Source of the DNA: JALNYB01 sp963676235
GTDB lineage: Archaea > Thermoplasmatota > Thermoplasmata > Methanomassiliicoccales > Methanomethylophilaceae
DNA length: 64,000 nt
Assembly: GCA_963676235.1 (NCBI GenBank)
Contig: OY781044.1
Coordinates: 496,001-560,000, forward strand
Reading direction: 5' to 3'
Positions 9,410 through 18,346 of this stretch are shown here, in pieces (position 1 is the first letter of the stretch; the number at the start of each line of letters is the position of its first letter). Under the pieces are notes generated by a model, which searched no databases, was not told the origin of the DNA, and saw only the letters and a list, made by a program, of their open reading frames with translations. The translations under genes and the position numbers were made by a program.

Positions 9410-10773
9410 TCACAGTTATGAAATTCGGCGGAACCAGCGTGGGTTCCCCAGACGCATTGCAGAGAGTTGCAAATATCATCATTGCCAGCGAGGGTGAGAA
9501 GGTCGTTGTCGTTTCGGCAATGTCAGGTATAACAAACTTCCTGGTAGAAGCCACAGAACACGGCACGATAGATAAGAAACAGGAGATCCTGGATCAATTT
9601 GACAAAAAGCACCTGGATGTCGCCACTCAATTATTCAACGACGAACAGATGAAGGAATTCATGATCGATTATACGATCAGATTCGAAAGATTCAAAAATC
9701 TCATACTTGACGACAACTCATCTAATGACCATTTCTACAAAGACAATGTTACATCTCAAGGAGAGAGATTCTCATCCCTGATATTGTCCCATCTTCTGAG
9801 ATCTCTCGGAACCAAATCCGTAGCACTTACTTCTGAAGACTGCGGTATCGCAGCAGAAGGCCGTCCCCTTTCGGGATACGCCGTACTTAAGAAGACAGAA
9901 GCGATGATGACCATCAACGTTAAACCATATGTCGATGCAGGAATCATACCTGTTATAACTGGTTTCTATGGTATCAATGAAGACGGGAAGCCTCTTACAT
10001 TCGGAAGGGGCGGATCGGATTATTCTGCAGCTATCATTGCAAACACGCTCAACGCAGGTCTCCTGGAGATATGGACGGACGTTGACGGATTCATGTCAGC
10101 CGACCCCAGGATCATACCGGAAGCCATTCGTATCGATGAGATGAACTTTGGAGAAGCAGCAGAACTTGCATATTTCGGAGCAAAAGTATTGCATCCGAGA
10201 ACCATCGAACCAGTAAGGATGAAGCATATCCCTTTGAAAGTTAGGAACTCCTTCAAGCCTGAGGAACCAGGAACACTGATCCATCATCTTAGAAAAACAA
10301 AAGATGAATTGCTCAGAAGCGTTGCCATCAAAACAGATCTTTCAATAATTGCTATCAGCTCTGCAGAGATCGCATTCCACCCTAAGATGGTGGCAAGGAT
10401 AATCGAAAAGATCGCAGAGAACGATGTCATCATCTATTCGATATCCACATCACTTTCAACGGTCGCTTTCCTTGTCCATAACAACGATGTTAAAACAACA
10501 CTGATGAAACTTAATAGTTTGAATCCTAAAGATATCGAAAGGATCGAAGTAAAAAGCGACGTGGCACTTGTATGTGCAGTTGGGGATAATCTTCTCGCGA
10601 AATGTGGCGTATCCGGAGATATATTCACTGCCGTGAAAGAAGCAAATGCAAATGTAGAGATGATCTCAGAAGGAGCATCAGATGTGTCACTGAATTTCGT
10701 AGTGCCTATGGCTAAAGTAACTGATGTTGTGAAAATTCTCCACAATAAATATGTCGGAGGCGACATACAATGA
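9406..10773 (+). CDS. lysC: Aspartate kinase with C-terminal ACT domains
   Basis: This enzyme phosphorylates aspartate, the entry step to lysine, threonine and methionine. The 455-residue protein opens with MKFGGTSVG, the aspartokinase substrate and nucleotide motif, has GFYGINEDGKPLTFGRGGSD in the kinase domain and two ACT-type regions after about residue 300, where the end product usually binds. It is joined to dapB and lysA by 4-base ATGA overlaps, suggesting coupled translation. Aspartate semialdehyde dehydrogenase, the next step, is not in the window. The ACT domains make feedback by lysine or threonine likely, but which one cannot be seen. Confidence 0.94.
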   Translation: MITVMKFGGTSVGSPDALQRVANIIIASEGEKVVVVSAMSGITNFLVEATEHGTIDKKQEILDQFDKKHLDVATQLFNDEQMKEFMIDYTIRFERFKNLILDDNSSNDHFYKDNVTSQGERFSSLILSHLLRSLGTKSVALTSEDCGIAAEGRPLSGYAVLKKTEAMMTINVKPYVDAGIIPVITGFYGINEDGKPLTFGRGGSDYSAAIIANTLNAGLLEIWTDVDGFMSADPRIIPEAIRIDEMNFGEAAELAYFGAKVLHPRTIEPVRMKHIPLKVRNSFKPEEPGTLIHHLRKTKDELLRSVAIKTDLSIIAISSAEIAFHPKMVARIIEKIAENDVIIYSISTSLSTVAFLVHNNDVKTTLMKLNSLNPKDIERIEVKSDVALVCAVGDNLLAKCGVSGDIFTAVKEANANVEMISEGASDVSLNFVVPMAKVTDVVKILHNKYVGGDIQ

Positions 10774-12026
10774 GAGATTTTGAATCAGAGAACGGAATAA
10801 TGATGTTCGGCGGAATGCCCGTAACGGATATCGCAGAAAAATTCGGAACACCTGTATACGTAACAGACGAACAGAGACTAAGAGAGAATTACCGTAACAT
10901 CTACAACGCATTCGCAAAAAATATCGACACCAAGATCCACTATGCCTGCAAAGCTAACACTAATCTTGCAATATTGACCATACTAGCACAAGAAGGTTGC
11001 GGCATAGATGCGGTATCTGTAGGAGAGGTACTGACCTGTCTCAAAGCCGGCTTCACCCCGGATAAGATCATATACACCGGCGTTAACGTCAGCAATGATG
11101 AACTCAAAGCCGTAACGGATCTGGGTGTAATGATCAACATAGATTCTATCTCGGAGATGGAAAGACTTGCCAAGATCAACACAAAGCTACCTGTATCGTT
11201 CCGCATCACCCCTGGTGTGGGTTCCGGACACAGCGATAAAGTCATCACAGGTAAAAAGGGCTCGAAGTTCGGTATCCCCAAAGATAAGGTCATTGATACA
11301 TATCTTAGAGCGAAAGAACTCGGATTCGATATAAAAGGTATCCATGCTCATATTGGATCAGGCGGACAATCTGTCGAACCCTTCATGGATATGATGGAAG
11401 TCCTTGTAAATACGGTCAATGAACTCAAAGAAAACGGCATAGAACTGGAATTCATCGACATGGGTGGCGGAATAGGAGTTCCTTACAGACTCAATGAAGA
11501 AGAAATGGATATCGATGATCTTGCTATCAACATCGCTTCGATGATCAAAGAAGAGACCTCGATCAAAACACTTATCCTCGAACCTGGAAGATATATCATC
11601 TGCGATTCTACCATTCTGCTTACAAAATGTGTAGATGTAAAGGATGCTGAATCGAAAAAATATGTCGGAGTGGACGCAGGATTGAATACTCTGATCCGCC
11701 CTGCAATGTACGATTCATATCATTACGTTACTATCGGTAACAAATTCGGAAAAGCATGCACTGCAAAATATGATGTTGTAGGACCTATCTGCGAATCCGG
11801 GGATTTTCTTGCACACGAAAGAGTACTGCCCGACCCACAAGAAGGAGATATCGTAGCAGTATACAACGCTGGGGCATACGGATTCTCGATGTCCAGTAAC
11901 TACAACTCCCGGCCTTTATGTGCTGAAGCACTCGTCAACATGGGTGAAGCAGAACTTATCCGCGAACGCGAAACGATAGAAGAACAGTGGAGACATCAGA
12001 TAATTCCTAAGAGGCTTCAGCGATGA
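10770..12026 (+). CDS. lysA: Diaminopimelate decarboxylase
   Basis: LysA decarboxylates meso-diaminopimelate to lysine using PLP. The 418-residue alanine-racemase-fold protein has YACKANTN, whose Lys forms the PLP aldimine, HAHIGSGGQ and GGGIGVPY for phosphate binding, EPGRYII, and the catalytic Cys in GPICESGDFLA. It ends with an ATGA overlap into dapF. Complete and normal in length. Confidence 0.95.
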   Translation: MRDFESENGIMMFGGMPVTDIAEKFGTPVYVTDEQRLRENYRNIYNAFAKNIDTKIHYACKANTNLAILTILAQEGCGIDAVSVGEVLTCLKAGFTPDKIIYTGVNVSNDELKAVTDLGVMINIDSISEMERLAKINTKLPVSFRITPGVGSGHSDKVITGKKGSKFGIPKDKVIDTYLRAKELGFDIKGIHAHIGSGGQSVEPFMDMMEVLVNTVNELKENGIELEFIDMGGGIGVPYRLNEEEMDIDDLAINIASMIKEETSIKTLILEPGRYIICDSTILLTKCVDVKDAESKKYVGVDAGLNTLIRPAMYDSYHYVTIGNKFGKACTAKYDVVGPICESGDFLAHERVLPDPQEGDIVAVYNAGAYGFSMSSNYNSRPLCAEALVNMGEAELIRERETIEEQWRHQIIPKRLQR

Positions 12027-12850
12027 AATTTTGGAAATACCAAGGTATAGGTAACGATTTCATAGTCCTTGACGGCACGGACGGAACCCTACATATCGAC
12101 AACGATTGGTGCAAGAAGGTCTGTGACCGTCATTACGGTATCGGTGCAGATGGGGTTCTCTACATCTTACCTGGAAAGAACACGGATCTCACCATGAGGA
12201 TCATCAACGCAGACGGCTCCGAAGCAGAGATGTGCGGAAACGGCATCAGATGTATTGCGAAACATGCACATGATTTCGGTCTTGTTGAAAAAGAAGAATT
12301 TTTAATTCATACCTTGGCGGGAGACCTTATAGCACAGGTGAAGATGAAAAATGGAAAGGTTGAGACCGTTCAGATCGATATGGGTGCACCTATTTTGGAT
12401 GGAAGAAAAATACCTATTGATCATGATGGAGAATTCATAAACCAGCCCTTCGATGTAGACGGCATCCAGATCAAAGCAAACGCCGTTTCTATGGGAAATC
12501 CTCATTTCATAACATTCACGGATCTTTCTGAAAAAGAAATAGACAGACTAGGGCCCATTATTGAGTGCAATGTGTTCTTCCCCCACAAGACCAACGTAGA
12601 ATTCTGCAGGATCGAGGACGAAAAGATCTATATCAGAGTATATGAAAGAGGTGCAGCATGGACACTTGCATGCGGCACCGGAGCATGCGCTACAACTACC
12701 GCTGCGGCACTCAACGGACTGGTTCCCTTAGGAAAGCCCGTAGATGTGCACCTCCCAGGAGGATGGCTTAAGATCACTGTGGATAAGAATCTTAAATATG
12801 TCCTTATGGAAGGACCCGCAGAACTTGTATTCGAAGGAAATATCAATTAA
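12023..12850 (+). CDS. dapF: Diaminopimelate epimerase
   Basis: DapF converts LL- to meso-diaminopimelate, the LysA substrate, by a two-cysteine, cofactor-free mechanism. Both catalytic cysteines are visible, in EMCGNGIRC and in ACGTGACATT. The start GIGNDFIVLD is typical, and 275 residues is a normal length. It overlaps lysA by ATGA and is followed 11 bases later by the aminotransferase ATG. Confidence 0.96.
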   Translation: MKFWKYQGIGNDFIVLDGTDGTLHIDNDWCKKVCDRHYGIGADGVLYILPGKNTDLTMRIINADGSEAEMCGNGIRCIAKHAHDFGLVEKEEFLIHTLAGDLIAQVKMKNGKVETVQIDMGAPILDGRKIPIDHDGEFINQPFDVDGIQIKANAVSMGNPHFITFTDLSEKEIDRLGPIIECNVFFPHKTNVEFCRIEDEKIYIRVYERGAAWTLACGTGACATTTAAALNGLVPLGKPVDVHLPGGWLKITVDKNLKYVLMEGPAELVFEGNIN

Positions 12851-12861
12851 AAGTGATAACA

Positions 12862-14022
12862 ATGACAAAATATGAACAAGCAGAAAGGCTTCAGAAATTA
12901 CCCCCTTATCTATTTGTCAGGCTTGAGAAATTGGCAGCTGAGAAAAGAGCAGAAGGAATGGACCTTATCGATTTCGGTATCGGTGATCCGGATCTTCCAA
13001 CTCCTGAAATTATCGTAAAAGCTCTGCAGGAAGCTGTGGCAGTGAATAAGAACCAAAAATACTCCTCATCACAAGGAGAGAAGGACCTTAGGATTGCAGT
13101 CGCAGAATGGTACAAGAAAAGATTCAATGTTGATATTGATCCGAATACACAGGTCTGTATCACACTCGGATCCAAAGAAGCAATATTCAATATCTCACAA
13201 GCATTCGTGGAATGCGGAGATACTATCATCGCTCCGAGCCCCGGATATCCTGTATACTCTGGAGCATCGACACTTTTCAACGAGGCAAAATGCGTTGAAA
13301 TTCCACTCAGGGAGGAAAAGAAATGGCTCCTGGACATCAATGATTGCCCTACTGGTGCAAAGATGCTCTACATCAATTATCCTAACAACCCGACAGGCGC
13401 CACATGTGACATCCCATACCTAAAAGGTGTTTATGACTGGTGTCAGAAAAATGATACCATCCTTTGTCTGGATAACGCTTACTCGGAAATGTGCTATGAT
13501 GATTATCAAGCGCCTTCCATACTTCAGATCGGGCCCGATGCAATCGAATTCGGCTCATTCTCGAAAACATTCTCTATGACCGGATACAGACTCGGTTATG
13601 CAGTAGGACACCCCGACCTCATAGCAGGATTGATCAAATGCAAAGGACAGATAGATTCAGGCGCACCTATATTCATCCAGAAAGCAGGCATCACGGCATT
13701 GAAACTCTATCCTGAAGATGGAAGCATTCCGAAGGAAGTCGCAGATCACATGGCAATATACGCCGAGAGAAGGAAGATCCTTGTAGAAGGCCTGAGAGAA
13801 CTTGGCTTCGATGTGCCAATGACTATGGGAACATTCTATGTCTGGTTCAACTGTGGCATGAAATCAGAGGACTTCACGAAGAAGATGCTTGATCTCGGTA
13901 TCATTGTCACACCCGGAAACGGATTCGGCAAATCTGCTGAAGGATACATCAGAATGACCGTCACAGAAAACGTGTCACGTATCAAAGAAGCGCTTGCCAG
14001 AATGAAAAATGATAAATATTGA
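12862..14022 (+). CDS. dapL: LL-diaminopimelate aminotransferase (DapL type)
   Basis: A 386-residue fold-type I aminotransferase. The start LQKLPPYLFVRLEKL with DFGIGDPDLPTP is typical of the DapL group, the PLP lysine is in GSFSKTFSMTGYR, and NYPNNPTGA and IRMTVTEN are conserved family blocks. DapL makes LL-diaminopimelate directly from tetrahydrodipicolinate and glutamate, which removes the need for the succinylase or acetylase steps; no dapC, dapD or dapE is present in the operon, and that supports the assignment. The ATG at 12862 follows a GTGATAAC sequence that can serve as ribosome-binding site. Last gene of the operon, ahead of a strong hairpin. Confidence 0.9.
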   Translation: MTKYEQAERLQKLPPYLFVRLEKLAAEKRAEGMDLIDFGIGDPDLPTPEIIVKALQEAVAVNKNQKYSSSQGEKDLRIAVAEWYKKRFNVDIDPNTQVCITLGSKEAIFNISQAFVECGDTIIAPSPGYPVYSGASTLFNEAKCVEIPLREEKKWLLDINDCPTGAKMLYINYPNNPTGATCDIPYLKGVYDWCQKNDTILCLDNAYSEMCYDDYQAPSILQIGPDAIEFGSFSKTFSMTGYRLGYAVGHPDLIAGLIKCKGQIDSGAPIFIQKAGITALKLYPEDGSIPKEVADHMAIYAERRKILVEGLRELGFDVPMTMGTFYVWFNCGMKSEDFTKKMLDLGIIVTPGNGFGKSAEGYIRMTVTENVSRIKEALARMKNDKY

Positions 14023-14027
14023 ATAAA

Positions 14028-14056
14028 GAGTGGTTTGGAAAATTTTCAAACCACTC
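14028..14056. terminator. Bidirectional hairpin between dapL and pgk
   Basis: GAGTGGTTTG and CAAACCACTC form a perfect 10-bp stem around a 9-base loop. A T-rich tract follows on the plus strand. It lies between the convergent dapL and pgk genes and could end both transcripts. Confidence 0.7.
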
Positions 14057-14063
14057 ATTTCTT

Positions 14064-15293
14064 TTAATTATGGAATTTATCTTTTGAATATTTCAAAGCA
14101 TCAATTACCGGCATGGGTTCTTTGAGAAGGAATGTCTCTAATGCCCCTCCTCCGGTGCTAACATAAGATACCCTATCAGCAAGATCGAATTTCTCTGCAG
14201 CCCCTGCAGTATGTCCTCCGCCGATCACAGATAATCCTTTGCTATCCACCATTGCAGATATGAGTGCTTTAGTACCATTCTCGAATCCGGATTTCTCGAA
14301 CATTCCGGCAGGACCTGACATAAACGAGGTTTGTGATGAAAGTATGACCTTTCTGAACTTCTCGATTGATTGATCTCCAATGTCTAATGCAGGCTCTGCT
14401 GTAGGCATATCTCCGATATTGACACAAACACGCTTTCCATCCCTTTCAACCGCTACATCCACCGGCAAAAGGATCTGCTGACCATATTTTGACAGGGCAT
14501 CCCTTGCAGCCTGGAAATTCTCAGTTGTCAATTCATCTTTCAAAATTAAACTGGATGCCTCTCCGATATCCACTCCTCTTGCTGAAAGGAACGCATTTCC
14601 GGCAAGACCCACGATAATAACATAATCTGCCATATTGTGCTGAAGGACGATATCTATCATATGCGGTACATCTCCGAACTTCGCCCCACCCAATATAAAT
14701 ACGGACGGACGACGGGGATTGTCGAATATCGACCTCAGTGAATAAAGTTCTCTGGCCATCAACCTTCCTGATGCCGACGGAACTTTTAATGGGAAACCTA
14801 CCAAAGAACACTGTGAACGATGAGCTGCACCGAATGCATCGCAGACATAATAATCAATAAGAGGATAGAGTTCGTCCACGAGTTCAGCTTCTGAATGCTT
14901 GAACATGTCTACAGCTTCAACCTCTGAATCCAACATTCTTACATTTCCCAGAAGAAGTACTTCTCCGGGATTGAGATCTTTTATGGCTTGTTTCGCCTTA
15001 TCTCCGATCACATCATCAACATACATAACAGGAGCATTGAGATTTCTTGCCAGAAGGACCGAGTGCTGTTCCATGTTTATGAAATCCCACTTACCCTTTC
15101 TGCTCTGATGTGCCAAAATAACAACCTTGGCCCGTTTTCCCATCAACTCTCTTACTGTGGGAACGATACTTCTTATTCTTACATCATTTATGATCTTCAG
15201 TGTATTCTTGTCGAGTGGACAGTTGATATCCACTCTCAAAAGAACCGTTTTGTCCTTGAAATTGAAATCTTCGAGTGTATTGAAGTCCTTCGT
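14064..15293 (-). CDS. pgk: Phosphoglycerate kinase, apparently starting at ACG
   Basis: Archaeal PGK interconverts 1,3-bisphosphoglycerate and 3-phosphoglycerate with ADP/ATP, in the same operon as the enzyme that makes its substrate. Blocks seen: LLRVDINCPL, ILAHQSRKG (the HxxRxG region), GNVRM, FILGGAKFGD, GPAGMFE and GGGHTA. A TTG at 15239 would start the protein inside the conserved LLRVD strand and lose the family's N-terminal part. The frame stays open upstream to TGA-TAG stops at about 15301-15306 and encodes FNTLEDFNFKDKTVLLRVD, which matches normal PGK N-termini. No ATG, GTG or TTG lies in that stretch. GGTGA ends four bases before ACG at 15293, the same spacing seen before the GTG at 24971 and the ATG at 38472. 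Starting there gives 409 residues, the usual archaeal length. A sequencing error is the alternative. Confidence 0.9.
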   Translation of the reverse strand, partial: TKDFNTLEDFNFKDKTVLLRVDINCPLDKNTLKIINDVRIRSIVPTVRELMGKRAKVVILAHQSRKGKWDFINMEQHSVLLARNLNAPVMYVDDVIGDKAKQAIKDLNPGEVLLLGNVRMLDSEVEAVDMFKHSEAELVDELYPLIDYYVCDAFGAAHRSQCSLVGFPLKVPSASGRLMARELYSLRSIFDNPRRPSVFILGGAKFGDVPHMIDIVLQHNMADYVIIVGLAGNAFLSARGVDIGEASSLILKDELTTENFQAARDALSKYGQQILLPVDVAVERDGKRVCVNIGDMPTAEPALDIGDQSIEKFRKVILSSQTSFMSGPAGMFEKSGFENGTKALISAMVDSKGLSVIGGGHTAGAAEKFDLADRVSYVSTGGGALETFLLKEPMPVIDALKYSKDKFHN

Positions 15294-15305
15294 GATCTCA
15301 CCCTA

Positions 15306-16325
15306 TCAGTTATTTGAGATTCCCATGGCGTTATTTGTCTTTTCAACAGACTTTGCTACGTCTTCCTCTAGTTTACACATAGACCTGATGCAATCTACGT
15401 TCTCAGGAATGACATCTGATTCTTGATGGATCCCCTGATAGTAATACAGCATATTTCCAACGACCTTCACACTGTCCTCCCAGATGGCGATCTCGTACAT
15501 ATCAGATCTATCCCTATCCAGATCTCTGGCCAATTCCATGATCTCTGCGGTTGTTTTGAGGCCCTCACTGCTCTTAACGAATCTTACACGTGGGGATTTC
15601 CTCATCACTTCCAGAATCTCTTCCGAAGTGGTCTCTCTACTAAGCTCTGCTACAATGGTATGAACGTGCATCAAGGTCGTGGATGCCTTCACTGCCATTG
15701 TGTTTATGTTGAGCCATGGCATGATGCTCTGAACGTCGATGCCATGATGTGTCGGGAGTTTGACAGATGGCTCCAATGCATTGATCGGACCGTTCTTGCT
15801 ATCTCCTGGATCTGCTGCCCTTCTAATTATGGTCACATAGGCATTATTGATCTTGAATTTCTTATCGATCGGACTGAGTGTCCTGAGAAGACCGGTGGTG
15901 TTGCATGACACAACGCGAGAGAATTGAGCTCCCCAGGATTCGCTGTAATTTGCTGTGGAATTGAATGATATGCCTGTTAACGCGTGATCCTCACCACCCT
16001 GAAAAATACCTTTGATACCTGCCGCTTCGTATTCGGCCTTGTATTTTTCACCGACATTTCCTGGTGTACAGTCGACAATTATGTCTACCTTCTTGTACAG
16101 GTCTTTGATTGTTCCGGCAATCTTCATTCCAGCATTCTTGAATGCCTGAATACTCTCATCGGGGACGTAGATATCGAATCCTTTGTCTATTGCTATCTGA
16201 GCCTCGAATGTAGGTCTGGTCTTGGTTATTCCAATAACCTCCATGTCATCTTGTTTGCTCACCGCTGTGGCCACTCTTTTTCCAATGGTTCCATAACCGT
16301 TAATGCCGACCTTTACCTTCGCCAT
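15306..16325 (-). CDS. gap: Type II glyceraldehyde-3-phosphate dehydrogenase (archaeal)
   Basis: Phosphorylating GAPDH of the archaeal type II class. The 339-residue protein has the N-terminal VGINGYGTIGKRVA dinucleotide fold, the catalytic cysteine in SCNTTGLLR, FQGGEDH, and HVHTIVAEL in the catalytic half. It catalyses the NAD(P)-dependent step between glyceraldehyde 3-phosphate and 1,3-bisphosphoglycerate in gluconeogenesis or glycolysis. It is upstream of pgk with only a short gap, so the two consecutive enzymes are co-transcribed. Confidence 0.95.
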   Translation of the reverse strand: MAKVKVGINGYGTIGKRVATAVSKQDDMEVIGITKTRPTFEAQIAIDKGFDIYVPDESIQAFKNAGMKIAGTIKDLYKKVDIIVDCTPGNVGEKYKAEYEAAGIKGIFQGGEDHALTGISFNSTANYSESWGAQFSRVVSCNTTGLLRTLSPIDKKFKINNAYVTIIRRAADPGDSKNGPINALEPSVKLPTHHGIDVQSIMPWLNINTMAVKASTTLMHVHTIVAELSRETTSEEILEVMRKSPRVRFVKSSEGLKTTAEIMELARDLDRDRSDMYEIAIWEDSVKVVGNMLYYYQGIHQESDVIPENVDCIRSMCKLEEDVAKSVEKTNNAMGISNN

Positions 16326-16347
16326 ATTTATTCCCCGAATCTTGAAT

Positions 16348-16368
16348 AGTTTACTAATAAAATAAACT
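16348..16368. promoter_or_regulatory. Dyad in the gap promoter
   Basis: AGTTTA and TAAACT form a 6-bp inverted repeat separated by nine A/T-rich bases, just upstream of the minus-strand gap start at 16325. It overlaps the only A/T-rich element that could serve as TATA box for gap, so a protein bound here would block transcription. No matching regulator can be named. Confidence 0.35.
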
Positions 16369-16453
16369 TACTAGCTACGTATACGCAAAAAGCAAACTTG
16401 CGCCACCACAATTTTATAAAATATTCGGTATATACCACATTGAGGATTTTCAA

Positions 16454-18121
16454 ATGAGAGGATCTAGAGCACTGTTAAAAATGCTGGAAGACAGAGGTGT
16501 CGAGAACGTTTTCGGCTACCCGGGAGCAACGGTCATTCCGATCTATGACGAATTCATAGACTCGTCCATAAGGCATGTACTCGTACGTCACGAACAGTGC
16601 GCCGCACACATGGCCGACGGATACACCAGAGCCTGCGGAAAACCTGGTGTCTGCCTTGCAACAAGCGGACCCGGTACCACCAATCTAGTTACTGGTATCG
16701 CAACAGCTTATGCTGATTCGATTCCGATGATAGCACTTACTGGACAGGTTGGATCATCAGCTCTGGGAATGGGTGCATTCCAAGAAGTCGATTCGTATAG
16801 CCTTATGATGGCTGTTACGAAGCACAACTTCCGCGTCCTTGAACCGGAAAGACTGCCTCATGCAGTGGCAGAAGCGTGGGAAATATGCCAATCTGGAAGA
16901 CCTGGTCCAGTCCATATCGATATGCCTGTCGATCAACTTAATGCAGATATCGACGAAAATTTACTCTACGAAGGATTCGGTATAAAACCTATCAGGACAG
17001 AGACCTCCGGACTTCAGCAGGCGGTCCAATGGATCAAAGAGAGCCAGAGACCTATAATGCTCGTTGGTGGCGGAGTCATCGGTGGAAATGCCTGCGCCGA
17101 AGCAAGAAAACTCGCAGAGATGTGCAACATACCTGTTATCACACCTCTTATGGGTATCGGCGCAATACCATCTGAACATCCGCTCAACCTTGGACCTTTA
17201 GGGATGCATGGAAAGATGGCGGCATACGATTCGTTCAAAGATTCGGACCTCATAATAGCCATAGGAACCAAATTCTCAGACAGAACCTATAATCCGCACA
17301 CGTGCCCTCCTAACAAATGCAAGGTCATACACATAGACATAGATGCGAATGAATTCAACAAACACAACCACGAGTCTGTGAACCTTCTATGTGATGCAAA
17401 GAAGGGTACTAAAATGCTCATAGATGCTCTCGGCGGATATCGGGACAAACATATCGCATGGGACGACAAGATCAAAAAATTGAAACAAAGATGCCAATGT
17501 GATTTCAATTATGACAACTCGCCGATCATACCTCAAAAAGTGATGTATGAAATCAACAGATTCCTCGATGAGGATACCATTGTCACCACTGATGTCGGAC
17601 AGAACCAGATGTGGGCAATGCACTGTCTGGATATCAAATATCCAAGACAATTCATCACCTCGGGAAGCTTCGGAACAATGGGATTCGGATTGCCATCTGC
17701 ACTGGGTGCAAAGATCGCCAAACCCGAAAAGAGAGTGCTGACAATTGTCGGTGACGGAGGCCTTCAGATGGTCATTCAAGAACTTGCAACATCCGTCGCA
17801 GAAAAAATCCCTGTTGTCGTTGTTCTATTGAACAACGGATGGCTCGGAATGGTCAGACAATGGCAGAAGCTCTTTTGGGAAAAAAGATACAGCGGTGTCG
17901 AACTCGGAGCAAACCCAGACTTTTGCATGATCGCGAAAGCATATGGTGCTAATTCGATCCGCGTTGAAAAAGCCGAAGAGATCCACGATGCACTGAAAGA
18001 AGCATTCGACTGCGGAAAGACCTGTCTTGTGGAAATCATGGTCGACTGCGAAGAGGACATCACACCGATGGTCCTGCCGAGAAGCGACGCGCCTATCATC
18101 ATGGGTCGCTGCAAATACTGA
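16454..18121 (+). CDS. ilvB: Acetolactate synthase large subunit, copy 1
   Basis: Thiamine-diphosphate enzyme that makes 2-acetolactate (valine and leucine) or 2-aceto-2-hydroxybutyrate (isoleucine). The 555-residue protein has the catalytic Glu in VRHEQCAAHMADGY, ATSGPGTTN, ALTGQV, and a C-terminal GDGGLQMVIQEL with the NNGWLGMV magnesium and ThDP-binding region. It is the first of two near-identical tandem copies. A TATA-like TTTTATAAAAT at about 16411-16421 and a GAGG element before the ATG serve it. No small regulatory subunit gene (ilvH/ilvN) is next to either copy. A terminator-like hairpin follows, so it seems separately transcribed from copy 2. Confidence 0.93.
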   Translation: MRGSRALLKMLEDRGVENVFGYPGATVIPIYDEFIDSSIRHVLVRHEQCAAHMADGYTRACGKPGVCLATSGPGTTNLVTGIATAYADSIPMIALTGQVGSSALGMGAFQEVDSYSLMMAVTKHNFRVLEPERLPHAVAEAWEICQSGRPGPVHIDMPVDQLNADIDENLLYEGFGIKPIRTETSGLQQAVQWIKESQRPIMLVGGGVIGGNACAEARKLAEMCNIPVITPLMGIGAIPSEHPLNLGPLGMHGKMAAYDSFKDSDLIIAIGTKFSDRTYNPHTCPPNKCKVIHIDIDANEFNKHNHESVNLLCDAKKGTKMLIDALGGYRDKHIAWDDKIKKLKQRCQCDFNYDNSPIIPQKVMYEINRFLDEDTIVTTDVGQNQMWAMHCLDIKYPRQFITSGSFGTMGFGLPSALGAKIAKPEKRVLTIVGDGGLQMVIQELATSVAEKIPVVVVLLNNGWLGMVRQWQKLFWEKRYSGVELGANPDFCMIAKAYGANSIRVEKAEEIHDALKEAFDCGKTCLVEIMVDCEEDITPMVLPRSDAPIIMGRCKY

Positions 18122-18130
18122 AACTCATTT

Positions 18131-18146
18131 GACAGGGAAACCTGTC
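18131..18146 (+). terminator. Hairpin after ilvB copy 1
   Basis: GACAGG-GAAA-CCTGTC, a perfect 6-bp stem with a GAAA tetraloop, followed by a T-rich stretch (TCTTTATATTTT). It lies 10 bases after the ilvB copy 1 stop and likely ends that transcript. Confidence 0.6.
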
Positions 18147-18346
18147 CATCTTTATATTTTCCAAAAATATGATCATTGAATGAAAAAATTCCAACCCTTA
18201 TCTCCATCCAAATCTTCTTACGAGATTTTCACTACTTTTGTTAAAGAATCTTTTGGACTATCGTATTATAGTAAATTTAACTGGCACACAAAAATCCGTA
18301 CATATTAAAAGTAATTCGCCATTACAGGTAACAGAAGGTATCATCA

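Noticed and set aside
15239..15308. Readthrough of TAG (pyrrolysine) upstream of pgk as an explanation for the missing start
   Set aside because: A TGA stop directly precedes the TAG in the same frame, so readthrough would not extend the protein.
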